A DNA stretch of 64,000 bases from Marisa cornuarietis (Eukaryota; Mollusca; Gastropoda; Architaenioglossa; Ampullariidae), in the NCBI GenBank assembly GCA_004794655.1, contig SMMW01000588.1, positions 372,001 to 436,000 on the forward strand. The letters run 5' to 3'. A program made the position numbers and the translations under genes. The notes below the pieces were generated by a model. The model saw nothing but the letters and a program-made list of their open reading frames with translations. It did no database searches and was not told the DNA's origin. This document shows, one piece after another, positions 1-25,145 of this stretch (position 1 is its first letter; every line of letters starts with the position of its first letter).

Positions 1-240
1 CTCATTGCGCAGACATGTTACAAATGCCCCACTGGGCGACGACAGTAGTTCGTTACAGATACTACACTGGGAGACCCGACAGACGATGTCTAACGTATAG
101 TACACTGGGCGGCAACCGTAGACACTGTTTGACACTTCACATGGCGAAAGAAGTAAATAATATATTACAGGTAGGACGCGTGGCGACCCAGAAGACGATC
201 TGTTACTGTGCATATGTTATACTGGGCGAGCGCAGATTTT
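1..240. repeat. Degenerate tandem (satellite-like) repeat, period about 37 bp
   Basis: A core like CACTGGGCGAC recurs near positions 30, 64 and 102, and more diverged forms (tggcgaccc, actgggcgag) occur near 182 and 222. Between the cores there are shared bits such as gacgat and tgttac. The copies differ in many positions and spacing drifts, so this is an old tandem array cut by the window edge. No coding potential is evident. Confidence 0.45.
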
Positions 241-3200
241 TTTTTTTTTTTGCAAGTTCTTTGGTGCATTTGAGGAATATTTGTTTTTTAAGATCCTAGG
301 TTAGTCCAGTGGTTATCAGTTCCAAACTTGGCACAGGTTTGCTTTTCTCTTTGTAGTATCTTTGTCTACCTGATGTCAGAGTACGCGCGCGTGCAATCAT
401 GTTTCACGCAAGATCACTTCCGCTATGCTGAGTGGTCAGAGTACAAGGTTTGCAGACAGACGACAGTTTCACCTCTCCAGACTCCTGAGAGAGTTCTGCA
501 TGTTTCTACATTGCTCATCATGCTATTCTCACTCGCTACCTAGACGTAAAAAAAAAAAATTCAACTGTTAACTGATGGCAGCAAGCGTGCAAGGTGCGGT
601 GTCATTTAATGCTGACACGTCCTCCAAAGAGGAGGTGGATAAGAGCTGAAAGGTTTAGATTAGAACAAATTTCGATATTTGTGGAAGTTGTGGTTGTATT
701 CGACTTCATTTTTGAGGTTTCTTTCCTGAGAGGGAAGGAGATAAAAGCTGACTATATTTTCAAGGCGCAGTATAAATGGTCACTCTAATCTACTGTGAGA
801 TTTCAGTAGTGGAACCGGGTGGTCCTGCGTTTGACTCAATCAGGACCAGTCTCTCCAGCCATCGCTGCTGGTAAATACGATGGATGATAACTTCTACCCA
901 CTACCCTACCCACCCTACGCCTCCAACAACATTGACAGACATAGCACTGTCGTGAGTTATTTCTGTTAACAAATTATTCCTGGTTATATAGAAACCATGT
1001 CTTGTGTCTAGTAGATGGCTGTCAATGGTTTAAAAAAAAGACCAAAGACCAAGCTTGCAGGATTTTCGTTGATATAAAAATTATTGAATTACTTTTGTGA
1101 CGCAACATTACATCAGCCCACATGACAGTTGCGATGGGGAGTGTCCGGTTTCGTTTATTTTCCCGCAGTGAGGTTTTCTTGAATTACGCTGTTTTGATCT
1201 AGCTCTGTGGCCGAAGCGAGACGATGAAATGACACGAAGCATCATCATAGTGTTTGTAGTTATGAATGTCTTGAGGTTAACAGCTCGATTTCTGCTTTGT
1301 TTTAATAATATATTCATCTCTCTCTCTCTCCCTCATTCTGACCTGGGTGTTAAACAATTCTGCGGGATTGATCATCATGAGGAAAAACCTAGTATGATAC
1401 TCGTCCCTTTTGCGTATTTTCCACGGACACGTGTTCTGATCAGAAGTAACGACAATTATACTTATTAACTAAATCATCCATGTCTATGTGAAGCAGTTGA
1501 TCTGTATATAATCTGACACACCTTACTATTTGGGTAGACACTTTCCTTTCGTGATACTGAAGTGCGAGAAGGTACTCACAAACAGACAACGAAACAAAAC
1601 CCACGTGAACGCAATTCCTTATAGCATTTCATCAATGTGTTAATGTGTGGTAGGATGGAAGTGAGATGTGGGCGGAATTAGCGTTAAGTAGCGATATCCT
1701 ATTCTAGATAGTCCCAAGTGAGTTCTATTCTCGGCATGGAGGCGATACAATTTTCGTACATCAAAATACTTATACATCATCGGATAATGGCTAAAGTCTA
1801 AGAGTGATTTAAGTCAGAGATGACAGACGAATAACGACACAAGTCTCTCTTTTTAAACACATTGCAATCCTCTCGATCGACAGTTGTATGTGCACAGGAC
1901 ACGACAGTACAATTCTTCATACCGTTCCCCACGTGCGATGCTTTGCATGTGATCTGCCTTTTCAAAATATATTTTAAGTTTTCTAAGTGTCAACCCCAAA
2001 AGCTGAGAATGCTGAATGCACAACACACGATTACCTGTCAGTAGGTTTAAAGGCAGTATAGTTTTTGGAGTGATGAGTCTCCGCTGCTTTTGTGTCTGAC
2101 ATGTTTTATATCAAATCACTTGTCCAGCACTTACAGTATATGACATCGAGATAAATGTCGATTCTTCAGAGCAGCCATCAGTCGATCGTATCCGCTGCTG
2201 GTATTTGCATTGTCGTCCACTTCTATATCAACTAATTCGTCCCCAGTTTTTCTGTTTCTTTCCTTTTTGGCACATTATCCTTGTCACGTAATGACGAGAC
2301 TTGATAACCAGCCTCCCAGAATTTCGATTCAAACTTTACGTAATCAAACTGTTCGTGTTGTGCACTATGATGTCTCGTAAAGAGACATACTTCGTACTTC
2401 GTCCTTTTTTCTGATGGCTGGCTGTCAACCTTATTATCCGATAATTTTATCCCGCCGCCATTTTTTTCCTCAGTCTGGTTGCACTGCTTGCCCTGCCGGC
2501 TCTCTCTTCCCCCCTCCCCCTACTACACCACCACCAGTCTTTCTCAGGTTTGTTCACCTTGTACCGCTTGTAACAGTAAATCCGTGTTTTACATTTTTAT
2601 GCTATTTTTCAAACAACGCAAACCACTCAGTATCAACGATGTCATTCAGAACAAGCAGTGACGCTGCTTCTCATCCTGCTGTCCCCCGCCCACTCATTTC
2701 TTGGTAGGTAGGCCTCTTCCACCCCCACCCTTACCTTCCGTGATACCCACTTACCATTCAAGGAATTTACATGTCATTATTGTGCGTCGCGCTGATATGA
2801 CACCCCAGGATATGTGAACTGTTAATGTCTAGATTTCTTGAAATGTTAGACGAGCTTGACTTGTGTCAACCATTTCACAATGGGGGAGATGGCGGTGAAG
2901 AGGATTGGGAAAGAACCGAAGTTATCGTGTCTCCTTCATAAACTGTAAGTGGGTGTATACAGACCACAAAGAAGGTTCTGCGTCATGGAAAGGTCCCAAC
3001 TCATCATATCTCGAGAGGCCTGAAAGAGACTGCGGCTAACTGTCGCAATGGGGGGAGAAATAGGGAGGGGAGGTTAGTACTCTGCACAGCTGATAACATC
3101 GATGGGAATGAACAACACTAGGAACGCACCCTGGAGAACTGGGTGGAGGAAGAGAGCATGGCGAATCCTCTTCCTGTTAGTCTGGGCGGAAGATTTTATG

Positions 3201-3480
3201 TGCTGCGTACGCCATTTCAGTCCGACTAAACGGATCTGATATCTAATCGACTACTTCGCTGTTGTTATTTTTTTTTTAACCTGACAGTTGGACCAATCAC
3301 GATATTCCTTCAAATACAAGTCCATTAATCTAGGACAATTAGCGAATTAAAAATGTACACACCCACCCACACTCTCTGTCTTTCTTTCTCTCTCTCTCTC
3401 TCTCACCCACCGCTACATTAGAAGGAAGATATGGGAAGAGTTTTTGGAATTCCCTGCTCGAAATAATCGAAACGGAAAAT
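241..3480. other. Intergenic, no gene recognised
   Basis: Only short, low-complexity reading frames are present; none has a recognisable domain or a matching splice context. There is a run of T at about 238-250, a CT-rich microsatellite at about 3376-3404, and polypyrimidine stretches around 2500. I see no tRNA and no clear transposon end here. Confidence 0.5.
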
Positions 3481-3493
3481 CCTACCGTTTTGC

Positions 3494-3500
3494 TATAAAA
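3494..3500 (+). promoter_or_regulatory. TATA box of the galaxin-like gene
   Basis: The sequence GCTATAAAAAGC lies about 125 bp before the ATG at 3620. A start site about 30 bp downstream, near 3524-3530, would give a 5' leader of about 90 nt with no upstream ATG in a better context. A strong TATA box is typical of tissue-specific secreted-protein genes. The start site itself is inferred. Confidence 0.6.
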
Positions 3501-3619
3501 AGCAGTTTAGAATGCCAGGGGAAACCAGCAGTTCAGCGGTCTCCGAATCGCATCATCAGGGGGGAAGCAACACCTTCGGCAAGCCGGTCTGTTGAGGAAT
3601 AACGGCAAGGGGCTTTTGA

Positions 3620-6600
3620 ATGATGCAGTCAGGATGTCTGATGGTTTTGTCATATTTGTCGGTCTTCACGGCGATGTCTAGAGGTAAATACTTTAACAAA
3701 ACTTTAAGGGGAATTTACTCAAATTTACCTTCCTAAATAGCTGAATCATCAAATTATTGCCAGGTAATTTTCGATGATAATGATAATAATTTTGGATACT
3801 TTCTTCTTTCGGATTTTTTTTCTAATCATTTTAGCTGCTAATCGACCCAAAAGTGTATTGTTGGGTCGAAGGTTAGCAGACGACAGACGAGGTGATCGTC
3901 AAAGCATTATCTTCAGTTGGGATCCATCCCTTCTTAGTATTCACTCAACATTTTAATTTTTTCGGCTTCATCGCTGTTTACCCACATGTATGTGAGAAGT
4001 CCATTTATGTCATCGTGTGGATCCTTTTCGTTGTGACTCAGCGGAAAGGAAGCGATGGAGTGAGGATGGTGATGTAGGCTTGCTGGTTAATGTTTTCGAT
4101 ATATTTAACACATTACTTGACGACCAAAATATCATGTTAGCTCTGATTCCATTCAGTTTGTTGACGAAGGCCTCAACTGGCCAAAATGGAACATATTATG
4201 AACTATACTTCAGAATGGTAATCCGGAAATGTTCTTCAGCAAAAATAATTATTACTGAGTTATTAAACCACGCCATATTTATTTCATATCTACTTGATTT
4301 GTAAAAATACTCATGCGTTTGTTTCCCCTACTGTTGTGCACCTAAATGACCAATTCTCAAAGCAGACCTGATTTTTCTCACTCAGAAATAAAAACAGTCT
4401 GACAGGCATAAGGTTGAAAGGCAAGTGCGAAGGGATGTTTTAAGTTTCTAAGTAACTAAGTTTTAACGGTTTATCTACAACAAAGGCAAATGGGTGTGGT
4501 ATCAGTGAACTGTAAAGGGTTCATTATGTCTAATGCACGTAAGAAGGAAGATGTAGCCAACCGCCTCCTTTCCCCTTTTTCACCTTCGCTGATAAAACAG
4601 GTACCCGTGTGCTAGGTGGGTGGGTAGAGTTTTCCACTAAGATACCCAAACAAGACTTGAACCATCATTTTATTCTCTACTACACTAATTGCCCAACAAC
4701 GGGGCCTTCCTCGTCTCCCCCAAACATATTAAACCATGTTTTTAGTGTGACATGCTTAGAAAGCAACCGGGGGCTAGTTGCCAACATGTTTCTACACCTT
4801 AAAACTGTTTTAAAGAAGGAAATCTAGAAACTGTTTATTCTTCAAAAATCTCTCATATGCCATTTAGACGCGCTGACTGAAAAAATGTGCTGACTGAAAC
4901 GATAATCTGGTTTAAAAAGCGTTTTCTTATTTTTAAAAATGTTCTGGCCCCTGTATAATCTTTTCTAACACGGAAAATTAGTTACATAAGTTACAAAATT
5001 AGTTGAAAATCTTTAAATATTGTGTGAACATGGTATTAATCGAATACAATGCAGGACTGAAGAAACATCTCCAATGATATGCAATTTTGGAACTGTCGAC
5101 AGGAGTCCAGCAGTGGCTGAATGTAGGCGATCCACACCTGTCGCAATACTACGGTGCCACTTGCCGTCAAGGTTCGAGTCCAGATCCTCTGCTTAAGTGC
5201 TGCGAAGGAAGTGAGTATTTTTATTTACATTCAAGAAAATTTTTCTTGAAAAAAAATACGTCTACAGAGCTTAGCCAAATGGAGAAAAGGTAAAAAAAAG
5301 GGACATGGATATCGTGTTATCTACACAATAGGCTAATGTTGCTGATTCCCTTTAACCTAAGTTTACATCATGTGCAGCATACTTTTCAACGTCTTATACA
5401 GAACGCTGGGCTGTGTGAATTATAGCTGATCACTTCTATTCCAGCTGAGGTTAATTTCACAGAGTTTCTTTTCCATCCTTCATTTAAAAACACTGGGTCT
5501 CCTTTTCCTTCTCCTTCTCATTCGCAGTCTTCTCTCTCGTCGTCATCATTCTTATTCATGCCCTTCCTTCTCGTTTGTAGATTTTTTTTTTTTTGGTCAT
5601 TTATTTTTCCTTTCGTCAAGACCTGCGTGGGTTGCATGAAAGTTCAAATTACTACAATTTTCAGAAAGCAAAGGTGTGTTCGGTCTCAAGCCCGGATGAG
5701 AAAGGAGGGTTGGGCTCGCAACCCTATCCCATAAAAACGCTTATGCTACGGAAACGATGCTCATATCAAACCTATAGTAAAACTGTGTTGTAGCCCTGTC
5801 TAACTGATAAAATCAATTGTAGGGGATTCACATCGGCACTTCAGATCATCTCCTGGGTTAATTTAGTTTCTCTCCCTTAAATGGTAAGATATCGACCCAA
5901 TACACAAAAATTAAAATCCTGAAAGACACACCTAGCCCTCTCAGCCTGAATGTGCTGAATCTGAGGATTTTTCTTCTTCATGGCGAGGGTCTAACGTTGA
6001 TGCTGTCAATATCAGGGAAGTTCCCAGCATGCCGAGCCATAGAACGTAGGTCAAACATGCATTCTACCTGACTAATCGAAATTCACACCTGCTGCTTGCA
6101 GTTGCCCTCTCTACCCTGATCGGCGTAGATGAACAGTGCTGCAATGGACATGCCTTGTCAGAGAACGAAATCTGCTGTGATGCCACGCTTGTGGAACGAC
6201 CCGACCCTTCACATACTGCTTGCTGTTACAACCAGAGCGACGACAGCTTCACTACATACAATGCTGCTCTGTTTTACTGCTCACGGACCACTGGACGGCT
6301 CATCCAGTTACGTCCTTTCCGGAGACCACCATCACGGCGCCCTTCCTCTGGATCCTCCGTCAGTCCAGCGAGGGAGATGAGCTGCGATGGCACCCCCTTC
6401 AACCCTTCCACGCAGATGTGCTGTGCAGGGGAGCTTCATAACATTCCCGCGTCACAAGGGATGTAAGTCGTGTGGAGGCAGTTTGTTAGTTTGTACTCCT
6501 ATCTCGTCACCCGCTCTCTGTATGAACTTGGTAATGATTGACGGCGACATGGTCTTCATAGCTTTTATTTAAAAAAGAAAACAACTCACTAACGTCTAAG

Positions 6601-7454
6601 TAAGTTCAATCGATTTTATGATATAGTACTGTGCTTTGTAACCCTTGCGTGAAGTCATTTGTCAATAGCTGAAACAGCGATGGAGAAAGCGGCAGCCCCC
6701 GAACTACTTTAATGGGCATAAGCTTTATCATGTGTGCAGAAAGAAAAGCCTAGCTCTGACTTTTTACTCGAATTATGCACGTGTTATGATGTGTTCTATC
6801 TTGACATCAGCTGTTATAAATATCGCATAGGGAGAAGAATGATATCATATCTTTAATCTTTAACCAACTAACAGGTGCTGCTACACCCAAGCTTACCTCA
6901 AAGGCGACCATCAGAATCCTTGCCTAGCGCCTTGCGGCGACACACAGGTCAACGTGGAGAACGAGATCTGTTGCCAGGGCGTCAAGCACCAAGCGTCAGC
7001 CCAGGAGGCCTGCTGTGGTCGGGAGAAGTTCAACACCAACACCCACACTTGTTGCGCCGACGGTCTCGCTGTCTTTCCGACATACGGGTCCTACGGATGC
7101 TGCCACGACCGCACACCCTTCCTGAAACCCTACATGCGGTGCAGCGATTCTGGGACACTGGAGAGAAGGAACTTGTTCCACAGCCATAGCTTATGCCGAC
7201 GACGGTTGCCCGTATGGGGACAGGGCTGGGCCAACCCGATCCTGTCTGATGATGGTAAATGATAATGGTTTGCTTGTTGTTGCAATATATATATATATAT
7301 ATTAGTTAAGCTAGAGTTTCTATAATAATCCAGATACTGTGTGGTCAAGCTGGACGGATGTTGTTATTTAAAAAGAATCAGAAACTCCACCCGATTACCA
7401 CACACATTTTTATCTGTGGAGTACGGACGTGGACAAATAATACCCATAGCCCCT

Positions 7455-7490
<36 letters not shown>

Positions 7491-8251
7491 CACACGCACG
7501 CACGCATGCATGCAGCGGGAGGGAGCGCGAAGACAAGATAATAAAATAATACACATGCACACAAGAATGTGATTGTCATCATTTCGTTGGATTTTATACT
7601 TTTGGGTTTATCTCAGCGTGCTTTGTTAGGCACTTCTACATTTACTGTCTCTCTGAATCTTATCACTGACACGATCGCCCTAGTACATGATTTCGTTACT
7701 TGGCCCAGTGACTTCATTTGTAAAAGCACAAGCCGTTGACAGTCGAAAGTAACCTAGGTTCCCCTGTATAGAAGTGGATTTTCCCCACTTTGAAATGGAG
7801 AGAGTAAATAGCAAATGATATAGGCCATATCGGCAATGATATGACATTTAAGTGTGTTGTTCTTTTCTGAGTAGTCATACAGCTGCAGGGCAGCGTTCGG
7901 AATCTGACGATATTGGAAATTAGCCGAGGAGACAGGCTTGAAGTGTACCTGACTTTGGAACCAGTCACCATGGTCGAGTCCAGCGTCTGGGACCAGGTGG
8001 CGTGCCCCCTGACCGGCAAACTTCTCCGTGTGGTGGTGGAAATGGAGCTAAGCCAGCGCCATCCCTGCAACTCAGAGAGGCAACTCGGCCGCTACTTGGC
8101 GGACAAGACTCTGATTCTCGTCGCCAAGACAGAGTCCGTGGACTGCAGCGACAGCGGCAGCCCTATGCTGCACTTCCCCAGCAACAGCAGCAAGCATCTC
8201 ATGTTGCTGGGTGGCTCAAGAGCGCATTCCAGGGAGGGCGGCCATATTTAA
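3620..8251 (+). CDS. Galaxin-like cysteine-rich secreted protein (exons joined by inference)
   Basis: Exons seen: 3620-3683, 6102-6462, 6875-7254 and 7883-8251. Exon 1 encodes MMQSGCLMVLSYLSVFTAMSR, a good signal peptide, and ends at a GTAAAT donor in phase 1; exon 2 opens in exactly the matching phase after a ctgcttgcag acceptor. Exons 2 and 3 carry nine Cys-Cys pairs in short repeats (for example ENEICCD, ENEICCQG, NTHTCCADG), the hallmark of galaxins, which are secreted organic-matrix proteins first known from coral skeletons and also found in molluscs. One squid galaxin is reported to be antimicrobial. The last exon (frame open from 7871, stop at 8249-8251) has few cysteines and a different composition; I do not recognise its domain. 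Exon 3 ends in phase 1 while the last exon needs phase 0, so a small exon is missing; an 11-nt candidate at 7709-7719 would restore the frame. The galaxin call is firm, the 3' structure is tentative. Confidence 0.72.
5087..5215 (+). mobile_element. tRNA-derived SINE head in the galaxin-like gene intron 1
   Basis: A box A-like CCAGCAGTGGCTGAATGTAG and a near-perfect box B, GGTTCGAGTCC, 66 bp later give a tRNA-like head. The arms do not fold into a clean cloverleaf and there is no proper acceptor stem, so it is a SINE rather than a functional tRNA. Confidence 0.5.
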
Positions 8252-11200
8252 AGTCTGACGACCTGCCCTCCCTCCCTCACTCTCTGTCCGTGGTTAACCG
8301 TCAGCAGTACTGGGAAGGCGCCATATCGTTTGCTGCTGAATGTGTTCAACTGACTACTTGGGTTTGTGACCGTAAAACTCCTGCCTGCTCTCCCAGCAGC
8401 TAACCACCAGGTTTATCAGAGGAGGTAAAGACGGCGGAAGGAGAAGGTTGAGCTCCACATTTCTACATGCAATACCCAGGCCTAAACACAGCGAACCACT
8501 TACTTTCTGCGGCCAATAATGCTATGGAACTATTCGCCTTTTCCTTAAACTGTATTATATTTATGTCGTCGCTTAATTCTGACCATAAACTGTATTATGG
8601 CTCTACCGTCACTGAAGATTGACCGTAGGCTGTAATATAGATATGTTGCGACTGGAGGCTGACCATTGAGTGTATTATAGCTATGCCGTGCTTGCGAGCA
8701 CTTCTCAGACACACTGAATACTCGCGCTTGCCTCCTCGGTGAGAGAGACAAAGATGCGCTAGAAAGGTAGGTTTAAATGAAGCGGTCCAATCACTGACCC
8801 TGGTGGCCATACCGTCACTTGTGGTTACCATCTACCTCAGCCCCCTAACCTCGATGTTCGTAACCACCACAATGTGTTCTTTATTAGGAGGGTAAGGGTT
8901 AGTGGGCTAGTGCTAGACTAGCTGAGGACTGCGCTGTGTTGCAAGAAGTAGATCCATGGATTGAGAATGTTTTACATGGAATCTATGTTTGTACCTCTTT
9001 GTGTGACTTTATGCAGTTTGTGGGTGGGTGGGAGAAATGGATGTTAGACAATCTGTCAGTTTTATTTTCACGCAATTTTTTTTTCATTACTCCTGTCTAA
9101 CTTCCAAGATCCAGGGTTAAGGTCAAGGGGTCAATGCTGCTTCTTCCTCAATGCCATCTATGTAGAAATGTAAGTTTATGTTCCTAATGCCTGAACTATT
9201 GACCCCCTACCCATTCCCCACCCAACCCCTTCATCCAAATCAATCTGGCTATTTCGAATTTCGGTGTACGCACTATTTAGTAATACAAAATTCCATTGTT
9301 ATCATCTTATTTCATAGCTAGCTATTCTTCAAGTGAGAGGGGCACATTATTTGACGAGAGGCCACAAAACATTATTTCATTTCAACATTACGAAGCCGGT
9401 GTCTCATAGATGAACAATGTTGGGGCTATTAATTGTACGTGTTACTGGAACCTCTACCTCCCCAAAACATGCAATAAGATAAATAAATACATATGTAGGC
9501 TCTTGTAGGTTCCACCGAAAACTTCATAAACAGTGAAAAGGCGCAGCGAGCCTAGTAAGTGACATTTGGCAGTAACATGATAGTCAGGCTGGAATTATGT
9601 GAAGGGATTATTTGCCAGTGGGACTGAAATGTGTGTTTCGGGTCATACCGTGGTTGACTGCTTATGTGAAACTGTTGTTTTGCAGTCACACAATGGGGGC
9701 TTATCCCCTCCCCTTCAGTCCCCCCATGAGTACCAAGCGCTTGGCCTCTGCCCCATCACAACCTTCCTTGTCTGACGTAGTCCTCACGTGACGTGACGGC
9801 CTCAGCGCATAGGGCACCAACGTACGTTATGCTGTGGGCTTCTGCTGAAGTGGGTTCGTGAGCGGAGGCGGTCACGAGGAGGTCACGTTGTGAGCTCCCA
9901 CGTCCCCACCCCTTCCATCTTCCCAGGCTTGCAGATTGCGTTAGTTGTCATTCTTTCGTAATTATTAATACATTCACCTGCCAATCCACATAAGTGGGCA
10001 AGCACACGCACACACACACACTCCGATGATGATACAGGTAGCCCGCTCCGCCACCCTCGGCCTACCCTGAAACATTACAGGCGATGCTTCTCCATATGCG
10101 TTCCCGTATCTAAGATATGCATACACATGCACGCACGCTTGTACAGCATACACCCCTGGGCGCCCAAACCCACACAATTAGAGAGTTGTAAGGTCGTGTA
10201 TGTTTCTGACATATCAGCTAGTAGCAGTCCCTTTCAGTGACCACCTTGTCTTTATTATCTTATTTATAACCTGGGGTGAAATCTGTTTATCGCATAGCGC
10301 GTGGAAAAGCAGGGCTGGCGAGAGAACAAGTTGCCACTGCATTTACTTATTTATTGACGTCTGTGGATGAGACAGTGAAAATCTCTTCAGGCTTCACACA
10401 AAGCAATGTAGCATGGGTACCATACGTTGATATTGTTGCTCTCGTTGTGTGAGACTTGTGAAATCCTATTATTGTGTGAAAAAGCATTAAAATTTGCAAC
10501 CCAAATAACCAATTTGCGTGTGCTTGTACACATTGGTCTACATATTAAAAAATAAGCCAGGTTGAAGGCGCAGTACAACCTCAGCTTCAAGTTTGAATCT
10601 GCATATCTTGCCTCATATTACGCCCACCTCATTAACCTCGATCTGTGTGTGTGTGTGTGTGAACATCACTGAGACGGGTTTGGTTTATATGGTTAATGCC
10701 GATAATGATCAAAGCCATGACATGTAACGAAAAACTGAATAAAAGATCAAACAGATAAATAATGTAACTATTTCAAAATCAGAGATGGCGGATTTAGAAC
10801 AGGATACTGGAAAAACCTGGTCTTCTCTGGAAGAAAACATTTTAGATGTCGTCGACAAAACTAGTTATATGTACATCTTGAAGCGATCACTGACGTATAT
10901 ATACGAGATATGCGTCAGTGGAAGCGATAAACAACCCACTTAAAACACGGTGCACTCAATACAATAGTCGCATTCAGCTCCTTAAAAAAAAACCGCGAGG
11001 AAATAGACACGTGAATCACGGAATGTAATGGAAAACACGTATACGTCCTATAATATAAAAATTATACTATACACACACAATCTCCGTAAGCCTAAACGTA
11101 TAAGCAGCAAAGAATTTCCCAATGTCCATCAGTCGATACAAACTCTCTCTCTATATATATATAGTCACTTCAGCATTTTTATGACCTCGTAGCCAGGTAA

Positions 11201-11584
11201 TTGTGATATATGGCTCGATGTCCTTACAAAGGACCAGTCGAAATGCTGTGTATGCAGTCATACAGATGGGTTATCAGGGTATGAATCTGAAAATGCTGAC
11301 TGAATTACACTCTCACGACTACAAAACGAGTATTTATAGCGTCTACTCAGACGCATGCGATAAAGATTGACCCTAACCCCACACAGACGGCAGCTGGGCC
11401 GTCCGTCCGTGTGAGCGAAACTCACTTGAGACACAATGTCTCCGTCTTCCTCCCCTACGCCTTTTACAATGGAACAGTCCTTAAGGGGTAGGGGTGGTAG
11501 AACGTTGGAACAAACAAGAGACAGATTCTTTTAATCGACAGAAGTCTACAAGGCAGGGTCACGATCTACACACGCTCTTGAAAA
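8252..11584. other. Intergenic between galaxin-like gene and DPYD
   Basis: No gene recognised. It contains the roughly 40-bp tandem array listed separately, CA/GT microsatellites at about 10005-10020 and 10645-10663, a near-palindromic hairpin at 10888-10920, and a possible poly(A) signal AATAAA near 9480. The stretch just before DPYD exon 1 has no TATA box. Confidence 0.5.
8536..8700. repeat. Short tandem array, about four 40-bp units
   Basis: Units open with TGACCATAAACTGTATTATG or variants (TGACCGTAGGCTGTAATATA, TGACCATTGAGTGTATTATA) at about 8579, 8619 and 8659, preceded by a more diverged unit near 8539. The period is close to 40 bp. Units differ by roughly a quarter of positions. No open frame runs through all copies. 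Confidence 0.6.

Positions 11585-25145
<13,561 letters not shown>

Noticed and set aside
2414..2707. 97-codon frame with Pro/Ser-rich sequence
   Set aside because: Low-complexity polypyrimidine translation, no splice sites or domain to support it.
5087..5215. Functional tRNA gene
   Set aside because: Box A and B are present, but there is no acceptor stem or cloverleaf, so it is classed as a SINE head.
7341..7582. Frames over the CT/CA repeat on both strands
   Set aside because: They are translations of the microsatellite (repeated THTH or VCVC).
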